Source: Streptomyces sp. BK208
GTDB taxonomy: Bacteria > Actinomycetota > Actinomycetes > Streptomycetales > Streptomycetaceae
Reading direction: 5' to 3'
NCBI RefSeq assembly: GCF_004364245.1
Contig: NZ_SOAV01000003.1
Span: 124,001-188,000 of the forward strand
DNA: 64,000 nt
Shown here piece after piece: positions 46,664 through 55,201 of this stretch. Each line of letters starts with the position of its first letter. Position 1 is the first letter of the stretch. The translations under genes and the position numbers were made by a program. The notes below the pieces were generated by a model. It worked only from the letters and a program-made list of their open reading frames with translations, searched no databases and was not told where the DNA came from.

Positions 46664-47553
46664 CACGCGGCTCCTTCCGTGGCGCGGCGGGCGCCGCGGT
46701 ACGACTCCCACGTCCAGGTGAGCGTCCGGCGGGCCATGACGCCGACCGCGTGGCGGCGGTAGGCGGCGGTGCCGCGGACGTCGTCGATCGGGTGGCAGGC
46801 GGCGGCGCACAGGTCGGCGAACCGCTTGACGGCCGACGGCGTGACGATCTTCCCGTTGTCCCAGAAGCCGCCCTCCTCGAGCACCGCGTTCAGGAACTCC
46901 TCGGCGGCCCCGGCGCGGACCGGGGTGGGCGCGGCCGAGCCGATGCCGGTGCGCACGGTGCGGGTGCCGGGGTGCAGGGCGAGGCCGAACGCGCACACGG
47001 CGATGACCATGGCGTTGCGGGTGCCGACCTTGGAGAACTGCTGCGGTCCGTCGGCCTTCCTGACGTGCACGGCGCGGATCAGCTCGTCGGGCTCCAGCGC
47101 GTTGCGCTTCACGCCGGTGTAGAACGCGTCGACGGGGATGCGGCGCGCGCCGCGCACCGACTCGACCTCGACCTCGGCGCCGGCGGCGAGCAGGGCCGGG
47201 TGGGCGTCACCGGCCGGGGAGGCGGTGCCGAGGTTCCCGCCCACGCCGCCGCGGTGACGGATCTGCGGGGAGGCGACCGTGTGCGAGGCGAGGGCGAGAC
47301 CCGGCAGCTCGGTGCTCAGGTTCTCCATGATCCTGGTGTAGGGCACGGAGGCACCGAGCCGTACGGAGTCCTCACCGACCTCCCACTCGGCCAGGTCGGT
47401 GACACGGCCCAGGTCCATGAGGTACTCGGGCCTGCGGTGACCGAAGTTGATCTCGACCATCACGTCGGTACCGCCCGCGATCGGCACCGCGGTGGGGTGC
47501 TCGGCCTTCGCGGCGAGCGCCTCCTCCCAGCGGGCGGGGCGAAGGAAGTCCAT
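46663..47553 (-). CDS. Xanthine dehydrogenase, FAD-binding subunit
   Basis: 296 residues. FAD-binding motifs VPIAGGTDVMVEINFGHRRP and RHRGGVGGNLGTASPAGD, and CO-dehydrogenase flavoprotein C-terminal domain. ATG after GAGGAGGAG. First gene of the xdh operon; divergent from the PucR-type regulator. Confidence 0.92.
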   Translation of the reverse strand: MDFLRPARWEEALAAKAEHPTAVPIAGGTDVMVEINFGHRRPEYLMDLGRVTDLAEWEVGEDSVRLGASVPYTRIMENLSTELPGLALASHTVASPQIRHRGGVGGNLGTASPAGDAHPALLAAGAEVEVESVRGARRIPVDAFYTGVKRNALEPDELIRAVHVRKADGPQQFSKVGTRNAMVIAVCAFGLALHPGTRTVRTGIGSAAPTPVRAGAAEEFLNAVLEEGGFWDNGKIVTPSAVKRFADLCAAACHPIDDVRGTAAYRRHAVGVMARRTLTWTWESYRGARRATEGAA

Positions 47554-47904
47554 GACCGGCTCTCCTCCTCGTCTGCGTGCGGTGGTGTCCGGGTGGGATG
47601 TCCGTGCGTGCGGTGCCCGTGCGTACGGTGGCCGGTGCCGGGGGCGGCCGTAGAGATCAGGCCATTCACGTGGGCGGTGGCCCGGCTCGTTCATGTGCTG
47701 TTCACGTGGACTGGCCTCAGTACACCTTCGTGTGCTCCACCAGGGTCAGTCGCAGAAACCATGAAGGAGTTGGCTGGCCAGGGCGGGCATCTTGTAGATT
47801 CGTATGAACGGAGGTGCACAAAAGCCTCCCTGTTCTCCTCTGGAATCGGGCGACACAGCCGCGTGACCTGGAACACTTCGAGACAAAGAACGGCGGCGAC
47901 GAGA
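47554..47904. other. Divergent regulatory region between xdh and the PucR-type gene
   Basis: 351 bp without a gene. It contains three TTCAYGTG repeats (see 47665-47709), a GGAGG/CCTCC hairpin-like pair around 47810-47830 and a weak promoter candidate TTGGCT (47770-47775) with TAGATT (47795-47800) facing the regulator. Confidence 0.55.
47665..47709. promoter_or_regulatory. Three TTCAYGTG direct repeats upstream of xdh
   Basis: TTCACGTGG at 47665 and 47701, and TTCATGTGC at 47690. Each has the near-palindromic CAYGTG core. They lie about 110-155 bp upstream of the xdh FAD subunit start and may bind the divergently encoded PucR-type regulator. Confidence 0.5.
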
Positions 47905-49611
47905 ATGCGGCTGCGCGCACTGCTGGACACCGACGCGCTGGGCCTCAAGCTGCTCGGCGGCGAGGACGAGCTGGACCGCACGGTCCGCGGCGTGATGACC
48001 ACCGACCTGCGGGACCCCAGCCGCTACCTGTCGGGCGGTGAGCTGGTGCTCACCGGCCTGGCCTGGCGCCGGGACGCCGCCGACTCCGAGCCCTTCGTCC
48101 GCCTCCTGGTGCAGGCCCAGGTGGTCGCGCTGGCCGCCGGCGAGGCGGAGCTGGGGTGCGTCCCGGAGGACCTGGTGGTGGCGTGCGCGCGGCACCGGCT
48201 GCCGCTGTTCGCGGTGCACGAGTCGGTGGCCTTCGCGACGATCACCGAGCACGTGGTGCGCCAGGTCTCCGGCGAGCGCGCCGGGGATCTGGCGGCCGTG
48301 GTGGACCGGCACCGCCGGATGATGACCTCCGGTCCTGCGGGCGGCGGCCCCGACGTCGTCCTGGACCTGCTCGGCTCCGACCTCGACCTGCGGGCCTGGG
48401 TGCTCTCCCCCACCGGACGGCAGGTCGCCGGGCCGAAGGACGCGGAACCCGCGCTGAGCGGCGAGGTGTGCGCCAAGCTGGCGGCCGAGCACCTCGCGGC
48501 CACCCGCACGGGCCGGCGCGCGCCGCACCGGGTGGCCGTCGGCTCCACGACGTACAGCCTCTTCCCGGTCCGCGGCCGCGGGCAGACCCCGGTGACGCCC
48601 CCGGGGGCCAGGACGCAGGGCCCCGGCGCCGGCCGGGACGTGCGCGAGACGGTGCTGTCCGACTGGCTCCTCGTGGTGGAGGCGGACGCCGGGGACTGGG
48701 CCGAGGAGCGCCTCGACCTGCTGTACGGGGTCACTCAGCTGATCGCGGTCGAGCGGGACCGGCGGGACGCGGCGCGCACGGTGCGGCGGCGCCTGGCCCA
48801 GGAGGTCCTGGAACTGGTCCAGACGGGTGCCGCGCCGGCCGAGATCGCGGCCCGGCTCCGGGTGGCGGCACCGGTACTGCTGCCGGGGCTCGGCGCGGCA
48901 CCGCACTGGCAGGTCGTGGTGGCCCGGGTGGAGTGGGCGGACGGCGACGAGCAGACCGGCCGCATCGCGCAGACCCTGCTGGAGGAGATCCTCGTCGACC
49001 CGCGCGCCACCGGGCCCGAGCAGTCCGACCGCATCGCCGTGGCCCACACCGGCGAGGAGGCGGTCGCCCTCGTACCGCTTCCGGCGGTCTCCAGCGAGCA
49101 CGACGGCTCCGAGAGCGGGGTCGTCGCGGACGTGCTGCTCGACTCCGTACGGGAACCGCTGGCGGCGGGCCTGGACGGCGACGGGCGGGTCACGCTCGGC
49201 GTCAGCGCGGCCGTGCACTCGGCGGAAGGGCTGCGCGGGGCGCTGGAGGAGGCCCGGCACGCGCGCCGGGTCGCCGCGGCACGGCACGGGCGGGTCTGCG
49301 CGGCCGGTCACCAGGAGCTGGCCTCGCACGTGCTCCTGCTCCCCTTCGTCCCCGACGACGTGCGGCGCGCCTTCACCGCCCGGCTGCTCGATCCGCTGCG
49401 GGACTACGACCGCCGCCACCGCGCCGAGCTGATCCCCACGCTGGAGGCGTTCCTGGAGAGCGACGGCTCCTGGACGCGGTGCGCCAACCGGCTGCACCTG
49501 CACGTCAACACGCTGCGCTACCGCGTCGGGCGGATCGAGCAGTTGACGGGGCGTGACCTGTCGCGCCTGGAGGACAAGCTCGACTTCTTCCTGGCCCTGC
49601 GGATGAGCTGA
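47905..49611 (+). CDS. pucR: PucR-family transcriptional regulator
   Basis: 568 residues. N-terminal purine-catabolism (PucR) domain (LGLKLLGGEDELDRTVRGV, ACARHRLPLFAVHESVAFAT) and C-terminal PucR helix-turn-helix (RLHLHVNTLRYRVGRIEQLT). Such proteins activate or repress purine catabolic operons in response to urate or allantoin. ATG 47905 with only a weak ribosome binding site (CGAGA); start uncertain. Divergent from xdh, its probable target. Gene name by family. Confidence 0.88.
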   Translation: MRLRALLDTDALGLKLLGGEDELDRTVRGVMTTDLRDPSRYLSGGELVLTGLAWRRDAADSEPFVRLLVQAQVVALAAGEAELGCVPEDLVVACARHRLPLFAVHESVAFATITEHVVRQVSGERAGDLAAVVDRHRRMMTSGPAGGGPDVVLDLLGSDLDLRAWVLSPTGRQVAGPKDAEPALSGEVCAKLAAEHLAATRTGRRAPHRVAVGSTTYSLFPVRGRGQTPVTPPGARTQGPGAGRDVRETVLSDWLLVVEADAGDWAEERLDLLYGVTQLIAVERDRRDAARTVRRRLAQEVLELVQTGAAPAEIAARLRVAAPVLLPGLGAAPHWQVVVARVEWADGDEQTGRIAQTLLEEILVDPRATGPEQSDRIAVAHTGEEAVALVPLPAVSSEHDGSESGVVADVLLDSVREPLAAGLDGDGRVTLGVSAAVHSAEGLRGALEEARHARRVAAARHGRVCAAGHQELASHVLLLPFVPDDVRRAFTARLLDPLRDYDRRHRAELIPTLEAFLESDGSWTRCANRLHLHVNTLRYRVGRIEQLTGRDLSRLEDKLDFFLALRMS

Positions 49612-49621
49612 GGCGGGGGGG

Positions 49622-49659
49622 GCTCCCGAGGGCCGCGCCCCGTCCCGAACCTCGGGAGC
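49622..49659 (+). terminator. Terminator after the PucR-type gene
   Basis: Perfect 10-bp stem (49622-49631 with 49650-49659) with an 18-nt loop, 10 bp after the stop codon. Confidence 0.8.
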
Positions 49660-49676
49660 GGGAAGTCCACGACTTT

Positions 49677-49690
49677 GTGAAATCTTTCAC
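49677..49690 (+). promoter_or_regulatory. GTGAAA-TC-TTTCAC palindrome upstream of the TPR gene
   Basis: Perfect 6-2-6 inverted repeat about 85 bp before the gene at 49775. Candidate operator; regulator unknown. Confidence 0.45.
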
Positions 49691-49774
49691 CCATCCTCTT
49701 GGCCGGGCCGCCGGATCCGTGCTGAGATGCGGCCACCACTCGAGAGCTCGATGGCGTGCTAAGGGGAGGGCGAC

Positions 49775-50563
49775 GTGGCGCATTCCGCCATGGCTGGTTC
49801 TGGCTGGGGAACGACCGAGGGTGACGATCCGCTCCAGACCGCGGTATGGCGGTTGCGCTCGCGCGGCTGCTGGGCCGACGCGGCCGCCCTGCTGGAGCCG
49901 GTCACCGCGGCCACCGCCTTGCAGCGGACCGCGCTGCTGGTGGAGCGGTGCCTGTACACGGAGCAGGGCTGGGCCGAGGCGGAGGACGCGTTGCGCACCG
50001 CGGAGGCCTTGGCCCACAGCGACGACGAACGCGGGGCCGCGGCCTGTGAACGGGGTCAACTCGCCTATGCCGCCACGGTGCACCAGACGCGCGACCGGGC
50101 CGACGAGGCGCGGTCCGCGCTGGGCCGGGCGGCCGCGCTGATCGCGCCGGGGGCGAAGGGGCGGGCGCTCCTGGACTTCCGGCGCGGGCTCCTCGCGGAG
50201 AACCTGACCGGGTCGCCGCAGGCCGCACGCGCGGCGTACCGGCGCGCGCACGCCGGCGCGACGGCGCACGCCGATCCGCTGCTCCTCTCCTTCACCTGGC
50301 GTCATCTGGCCGGACTCGCCCTGCGCGAGGGGGAACTGACCGAGGCGCGGCACGGCTTCGCCGAGTCGCTGCGCATCCGCGAGGAGCTGGGCTACCTCGT
50401 CGGTACGGCGCCCGCGCTGGCCTCGCTCGCGGACGCGGAGTCGGAGCCGGAGGCGTCCCGGCTGCGGGAGGAGGCGCGGCGGCTGTTCCGGCTGCTCGGC
50501 GGCGTACCGACGTGGCTGGCGCGGCAGTTGGCCCCACCGGCGGCGGACGCGGCGACGGCCTGA
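49775..50563 (+). CDS. Helical TPR-like protein of unknown function
   Basis: 262 residues, strongly Ala/Arg/Leu-rich, with repeated helical hairpins such as GWAEAEDALRTAEALAHSDD and GELTEARHGFAESLRIREEL, characteristic of tetratricopeptide repeats. Likely a protein-interaction scaffold. GTG start with AAGGGGAGG 6-7 nt upstream. Single gene, convergent with the Rv1733c-like gene. Confidence 0.65.
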   Translation: MAHSAMAGSGWGTTEGDDPLQTAVWRLRSRGCWADAAALLEPVTAATALQRTALLVERCLYTEQGWAEAEDALRTAEALAHSDDERGAAACERGQLAYAATVHQTRDRADEARSALGRAAALIAPGAKGRALLDFRRGLLAENLTGSPQAARAAYRRAHAGATAHADPLLLSFTWRHLAGLALREGELTEARHGFAESLRIREELGYLVGTAPALASLADAESEPEASRLREEARRLFRLLGGVPTWLARQLAPPAADAATA

Positions 50564-50585
50564 GCGGCCCGCGGCCCCGGGGACC

Positions 50586-51236
50586 TCACGGAAGTCCGCA
50601 CCAGCGCGGGGCGGTGGCGGCCCAGTCCGCGTCCCACCGGGCGAGGTTGCGCCGGTGCAGCACGCACCCCGTGGCGGCGTGGGCCGCCAGCCCGGTGACG
50701 ACGACGCCCAGGAAGGCGAGGATCGCCCAGCCCATCGTGCGGCTGCGGATCTCCTCCGCGGTCAGCGGCGGCCCGGTGATCCCGCCCTGCGCGTCGACCC
50801 AGACCAGGACGGTGCTGTCCGCCGGCAGCCCCGGTGCCACCTCGGTCGTCCCGGTCCGCACGGCGCCGTCCGGGCCGGTGAAGCGGACCGTGACCGGGTA
50901 GCGGGCCTTCTTCGCCTCGTCGGAGCCCGGCTCGGGGTGGCGCGGGGCGTCGCGGGTCAGGACCGCGGGCCGGTGGTCACGGGTCTGCGCCTGGTGCGCG
51001 GCGGTGCTCACGTAGTGGCGGTAGGCGCTGTCCCCGACCCGGAACATCGCCGCCGGGGCCGCCACCAGCACGGCGAGCACGAGCACGAGCCCGATCCGGG
51101 CCCGCAGCCGGTCGGTCGGGCGCCGCAACGGGTTGCGGCGCCACCGCCGTGACAGGAGGTACGGGCGCCCCACGGACCCGGCCTCGGGCCCGGGGCCGGC
51201 GGGGGTCGGCTGGGACCGGGGAGTCTCTCCGGCCAC
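50586..51236 (-). CDS. Rv1733c-like two-helix membrane protein
   Basis: 216 residues. The RRNPLRRPTDRLRARIGLVL start, two membrane segments (about residues 47-67 and 170-190) and a central extracellular domain with VTVRFTGPDGAVRTG resemble the Rv1733c family, which in mycobacteria belongs to the dormancy regulon. GTG start after AAGGAG. 30 bp downstream of the actin-fold ATPase gene on the same strand. Function unknown. Confidence 0.72.
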   Translation of the reverse strand: MAGETPRSQPTPAGPGPEAGSVGRPYLLSRRWRRNPLRRPTDRLRARIGLVLVLAVLVAAPAAMFRVGDSAYRHYVSTAAHQAQTRDHRPAVLTRDAPRHPEPGSDEAKKARYPVTVRFTGPDGAVRTGTTEVAPGLPADSTVLVWVDAQGGITGPPLTAEEIRSRTMGWAILAFLGVVVTGLAAHAATGCVLHRRNLARWDADWAATAPRWCGLP

Positions 51237-51266
51237 GGTGTCGCTCCTTCCTGGCTCGGGGGCGGC

Positions 51267-52094
51267 TCAGTGCGGGTGGTCGTCGGGTGCGGAGTCCGGG
51301 CCCGTGAACGGCGGGTGGGGGTGCGCGGCCTCCAGGAGCTTCGCGGCGCCGCGCACCGCGGCGGTGTGCGGTGCCGGCACCGCCCGCAGCGGTACGTGCA
51401 GCAGGTCGGCGAGCCGGCAGGTGATCTCGGGGCGCAGCGCGCCGCCGCCCGCCAGCAGCGGCCCCCGGTCCAGCGCCTCGAGGGTGAGGGACGTGGCGTC
51501 CTGCCGCAGCATGGACGTCGTCATGCCGGCCAGTACCTCGCCGAGCCGCGCGGAGGGGGTGTCGTCGTCGACGTCCCCGGTGCCCAGGGCGGCGCGGCGG
51601 GCGTCGAAGACGGCGCCGTCCACCAGGAGCACCACCTCCGTGAGATGGGCGCCGATGTCCATGACCAGCAGCGGCCGGGACAGGTCGGCACCCGCGGCGA
51701 GGGCCACCGCCCTCGCGGCGGGAACGGTCAGCACGGTGCGCGGACGCAGCACCTCCACGGCCGTTCGGGCCGCGGTCCGGAAGGCCGGCCCGTCCAGCAC
51801 CGGCACGGTCACCACGACCACCGGACGGGCGAAGCGCGGCAGCCGGTGGCCCAGCAGCCGCTCCAGCATCCGCGCGGTGCCCTGGGTGTCGACGATGGAG
51901 CCGCGCTGGACGGGGTACACCGCGCCGGCGCCGGGAAAGGTCACCGTCGGCACGTCGAGGATCATCCCCCGCCCGGCGACCCAGGCCCGGGTACGGGCGC
52001 TCCCCAGGTCGAGGGCGACGCCGCCGCACCGCCGGCACAGCGGCCAGGGCCGGTGCCGAGTCAGGGCGGCGCGGGGCCGCCGGAGCACGGTCAT
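51267..52094 (-). CDS. Short MreB/actin-fold ATPase-like protein
   Basis: 275 residues. VALDLGSARTRAWVAGRG matches the phosphate-1 motif and LLVMDIGAHLTEVVLLVDGA the phosphate-2 motif of actin/Hsp70-fold proteins; LLAGGGALRPEITCRLADLL is the adenosine motif. About 60 residues shorter than MreB. An N-terminal CRRC precedes the domain. ATG overlaps the DksA-like gene stop (ATGA), an unusual coupling. It could be a degenerate MreB paralogue with a regulatory role. Confidence 0.72.
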   Translation of the reverse strand: MTVLRRPRAALTRHRPWPLCRRCGGVALDLGSARTRAWVAGRGMILDVPTVTFPGAGAVYPVQRGSIVDTQGTARMLERLLGHRLPRFARPVVVVTVPVLDGPAFRTAARTAVEVLRPRTVLTVPAARAVALAAGADLSRPLLVMDIGAHLTEVVLLVDGAVFDARRAALGTGDVDDDTPSARLGEVLAGMTTSMLRQDATSLTLEALDRGPLLAGGGALRPEITCRLADLLHVPLRAVPAPHTAAVRGAAKLLEAAHPHPPFTGPDSAPDDHPH

Positions 52095-52468
52095 CGCCCG
52101 GCCTCCCGCACCTGCCGGCAGCGGGCGCAGCAGCGGGCCCGCGGCACGATCGCCGGCCGGCCGCGGTCGGCGGCGTGCCGGCACGGCTGACCACGGCCGT
52201 GGCGGCCCTCGCTCATGTGGCCGAGGACCGCTTCCACGGCGGCGAGGACCATGCGCGCCGAGGCCGCCGGTTCGACCGGGACCTCTCTCCGCGCGGCGGA
52301 CCGCCGCTCGGCCGGCTCGTCGGCGCGGGACGGGACCACCGCGAGCCGCCGCGGCTGCTCCTCGCGGAACAGCCGCCGCTCGTGGAGGTCTTCCCGGAGC
52401 GCGGCGAGGTGCTCGGACGACAGGGGCGACGGGCGCGTGCCGCGGTCGCCGGTGATCTGCTGGTTCAC
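52091..52468 (-). CDS. DksA/TraR-like protein with a damaged zinc finger
   Basis: 125 residues. LSSEHLAALREDLHERRLFREE is the coiled-coil start typical of Streptomyces DksA/TraR proteins. The zinc finger should be C-x2-C-x17-C-x2-C; here it reads GQPC then CARC at correct spacing, so the first Cys is Gly. Start GTG 52468 lies 7 nt after AAGGGG; GTG 52471 is the alternative. Located just downstream of an intact paralogue (52557-52883). Whether it still binds zinc is doubtful. Confidence 0.65.
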   Translation of the reverse strand: MNQQITGDRGTRPSPLSSEHLAALREDLHERRLFREEQPRRLAVVPSRADEPAERRSAARREVPVEPAASARMVLAAVEAVLGHMSEGRHGRGQPCRHAADRGRPAIVPRARCCARCRQVREAGR

Positions 52469-52556
52469 CACTTCACCCCTTGGGCAGGGCGGGAGGGACA
52501 AGAGGGGGACGGGGGACGGGGGACGGAGAGACGGGGGCCGGGGGCCGGGAGGGCGG

Positions 52557-52883
52557 TCAGGCCGCGGCGCGGCGCTGGCACGCGACGCAGTACCGCGTGT
52601 AGGGGAGGATCTCCAGGCGCTCCCCCGGGACGGGCTTGCCGCAGCCCAGGCAGGCGCCGTAGGTGCCGTCCTCGACCCGGGCGAAGGCCTGGTCGATCTC
52701 CTTGAGCACCCGCTCGATCGCCGCCTTCTGCGCGGACATCAGCTGGTCGTCCGCCTGGCCGCTCTCGTCGAGGGCCTGAAGCTGGGTCAGGCGGGTGTTG
52801 CGGGCGTGTTCGAGACGCTGGCGCGCCTCGTGAGCGGTCAGCCGCTCGGGGCGGGGTTCGATGCGGGAGGCGTCGAGCGACAC
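52557..52883 (-). CDS. DksA/TraR C4-type zinc-finger protein
   Basis: 108 residues. Helical hairpin (RLEHARNTRLTQLQALDESG, AAIERVLKEIDQAFARVEDG) and an intact zinc finger CLGC-x17-CVAC. Such proteins enter the RNA polymerase secondary channel and adjust transcription in stress. GTG start after AGAGGAC. First gene of a minus-strand group with the degenerate paralogue, the actin-fold ATPase and the Rv1733c-like protein, and divergent from the two-component system. Confidence 0.85.
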   Translation of the reverse strand: MSLDASRIEPRPERLTAHEARQRLEHARNTRLTQLQALDESGQADDQLMSAQKAAIERVLKEIDQAFARVEDGTYGACLGCGKPVPGERLEILPYTRYCVACQRRAAA

Positions 52884-53303
52884 GGTGCGTGGTCCTCTTC
52901 TCGGAAGGTGCTGCGGGGTTCCGGGGTGCTCGCGGGTGCCGCGAGGCTGCCGCGGGATCCCGGAGGGTGCCGCGGAGGTGCGGTGGCGCCGGGGCCGGTC
53001 GGTCCCGGTCGTCCTCAACCCTGGCCGGGCGGCCCAAGGAATCCCATCGGGCGCGGGACCCATTTGCCCGGGGGCCCGGGATCCACGGGGCGGTGCGCCG
53101 GGGGACCCACGTGGGTGCACGGCAACCCGGAAATGGGGGTCGCTACCCATCGACCGGGAGGTTCCGGCAGGGCACGCTGGTCGCTTGCCCGGTCGCCGCC
53201 CGGGCCGCAGCTCCCACCGAGGGCGCGCGATGACCGACATGACCGACATGACCGACAGTAGAGGCGTACCAGTCGACACGTCGCTGAAGGAGGCGTACCC
53301 CCG
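52884..53303. other. Divergent intergenic region upstream of DksA-like and histidine kinase genes
   Basis: 420 bp without a supportable gene. It holds the perfect palindrome ACCCACGTGGGT (53105-53116), several CCCGGG-rich inverted repeats around 53065-53095, and three tandem ATGACCGAC copies (53230-53256). One or more may bind the adjacent response regulator. Confidence 0.5.
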
Positions 53304-54251
53304 GTGTCCCTGTTCTGGCGGATCTTCGGGCTCAACGCGGTGGTGCTGGGCTTCGCCACGGCGCTGCTGCTGTGGGCTCCGGTGACCGTCTCGGTGCCGA
53401 TCCTGCTGACCGAGGCCGTCGTCCTGGTGGTCGGCATGGGCGTGATGCTGGTGGCGAACGGCGCGCTGCTGCGCTGGGGGCTGGCGCCGCTGGGGCGGCT
53501 CACCAAGCTGATGACCACCGTCGACCTGCTGCGCCCCGGCCAGCGGCTGCCGGTCTCCGGCGGCGGCGAGGTGCCGGAGCTGATCCGCACCTTCAACGCC
53601 ATGCTGGACCGCCTGGAGACCGAGCGGGCCACGAGCAGCGCCCGCGTGCTGCTCGCCCAGGAGGCGGAGCGGCGCCGTATCGCGCAGGAGCTGCACGACG
53701 AGGTGGGGCAGAGCATGACGGCGATCCTGCTGGTCCTGGGGCGTGCCGCGGACGACGCGCAGGAGCCGCTGCGCGACGAGCTGCACCAGGCGCAGGAGAT
53801 CACCCGGGAGAGCCTGGACGAGGTCCGCCGCCTGGTGCGCCGGCTGCGGCCCGGTGTCCTGGACGACCTCGGCCTGGTCAGCGCGTTGTCCTCGCTCACC
53901 CACGACTTCGCCACCCACACCGGTCTGCGGGTGGTCCGCCGGTTCGACGCCGACCTGCCGGTCCTGGACCACGAAACCGAACTGGTCCTCTACCGGGTGG
54001 CGCAGGAGAGCCTCACCAACGCCGCCCGCCACGCGGACGCCGAGCGCCTGGAGGTGGGGCTGGGCCGCGCCGACGGCGCCGTGACGCTCACCGTCGCGGA
54101 CGACGGCCGGGGCATCGAGGCGGCGCACGAGGGCGCCGGCATCCGCGGCATGCGGGAACGGGCCCTGCTCATCGGGGCCGCCCTCGACATCACGTCGGCC
54201 CCCGGCTCCGGCACCCGCATCCGGCTCACCGCACCCCTCCTGAGGAAGTAG
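53304..54251 (+). CDS. NarL-type sensor histidine kinase
   Basis: 315 residues. Two membrane segments near residues 5-53, a HAMP-like linker (APLGRLTKLMTTVDLLRPGQ), the HisKA_3 phosphorylation motif RRIAQELHDEVGQSMTAI with the His near residue 130, and an HATPase domain (VAQESLTNAARHADAERLEV, VADDGRGIEAAHEGAGIRGM). Very short extracellular part, so it likely senses within the membrane. GTG start after GAAGGAGG. Followed 7 bp later by its response regulator. Confidence 0.9.
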   Translation: MSLFWRIFGLNAVVLGFATALLLWAPVTVSVPILLTEAVVLVVGMGVMLVANGALLRWGLAPLGRLTKLMTTVDLLRPGQRLPVSGGGEVPELIRTFNAMLDRLETERATSSARVLLAQEAERRRIAQELHDEVGQSMTAILLVLGRAADDAQEPLRDELHQAQEITRESLDEVRRLVRRLRPGVLDDLGLVSALSSLTHDFATHTGLRVVRRFDADLPVLDHETELVLYRVAQESLTNAARHADAERLEVGLGRADGAVTLTVADDGRGIEAAHEGAGIRGMRERALLIGAALDITSAPGSGTRIRLTAPLLRK

Positions 54252-54258
54252 CCCGACC

Positions 54259-55101
54259 ATGTCCGACCCGTCCCTGCCCGAGGGGCCCGCGCCGTCCGAG
54301 CGGTCCGCGCGGAACAAGCCGTACGAGCCGTACGAGCCGTACGAGCGGTCCGCGCCGTACGAGCCGTACCAGCGGTCCGCGCACGACGGGCCGTCCGCGT
54401 ACGCCGGGTACGCGGCCTCCGCCGTGTCCGGCGCGTCCCCGGCGTCCGCCCCGGCGAAGATCCGCATCCTGCTCGCCGACGACCACGCGCTGGTGCGCCG
54501 CGGGGTGCGTCTCATCCTCGACCGCGAGCCGGACCTGGAGGTGGTCGCCGAGGCCGGGGACGGCGCGGAGGCCATCGACATGGCCCGGGCCCACGAGGCG
54601 GACCTCGCGGTCCTGGACATCGCGATGCCCCGCCTCACCGGTCTCCAGGCGGCCCGCGAACTGACCGCGCTGAAACCGGGGCTGCGCATCCTGATGCTGA
54701 CGATGCACGACAACGAGCAGTACCTGTTCCAGGCGCTGAAGTCGGGGGCCTGCGGATACGTGCTCAAGTCGGTCGCCGACCGGGATCTGGTCGCCGCCTG
54801 CCGGGCCGCGATGCGCGACGAGCCCTTCCTGTACCCGGGTGCGGTGACGGCGCTGATCCGCAACTACCTCGACCGGGTACGGCACGGTGAGGAGACCTCC
54901 GACCACATCCTCACCCCGCGTGAGGAGGAGGTCCTCAAGCTGGTCGCCGAGGGCCACTCCTCGAAGGAGATCGCCGAGATCCTCTTCATCAGCATCAAGA
55001 CCGTCCAGCGGCACCGGGCGAACCTGCTGCAGAAGCTCGGTCTGCGCGACCGCCTGGAGCTGACCCGGTACGCCATCCGCGCCGGGCTCATCGAGCCCTG
55101 A
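54259..55101 (+). CDS. NarL/FixJ response regulator with Tyr-rich repeat N-terminus
   Basis: 280 residues. The receiver domain starts near residue 68 (KIRILLADDHALVRRGVRLI), with the phospho-acceptor Asp in LAVLDIAMPRLTG, and the LuxR helix-turn-helix is LTPREEEVLKLVAEGHSSKE. The first 65 residues are unusual: repeats of PYEPYE and SAPYEPYQRSA not found in normal NarL proteins. Partner of the kinase upstream. Target genes may include the divergent DksA group. Confidence 0.9.
   Translation: MSDPSLPEGPAPSERSARNKPYEPYEPYERSAPYEPYQRSAHDGPSAYAGYAASAVSGASPASAPAKIRILLADDHALVRRGVRLILDREPDLEVVAEAGDGAEAIDMARAHEADLAVLDIAMPRLTGLQAARELTALKPGLRILMLTMHDNEQYLFQALKSGACGYVLKSVADRDLVAACRAAMRDEPFLYPGAVTALIRNYLDRVRHGEETSDHILTPREEEVLKLVAEGHSSKEIAEILFISIKTVQRHRANLLQKLGLRDRLELTRYAIRAGLIEP
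54321..54374. repeat. Six 9-bp units in the response regulator N-terminus
   Basis: Units based on GTACGAGCC (four close copies plus two variants) encode the PYEPYEPYERSAPYEPYQ segment. Copy changes keep the frame. Confidence 0.85.
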
Positions 55102-55201
55102 CGCTCCCTCGGACCGCCCGTGGCTCTGGCCGCCCACTCCCCGGCCGGAGCCCCGGGCTCCGCCCGCCTCCTCGTCCGCCCGCCACGAAAGGGGACGGTG
55201 C

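Noticed and set aside
52861..53385. Frame containing MTDMTDMTDS before the histidine kinase
   Set aside because: No ribosome binding site, overlaps the kinase in another frame, and the repeats are better explained as tandem DNA units.
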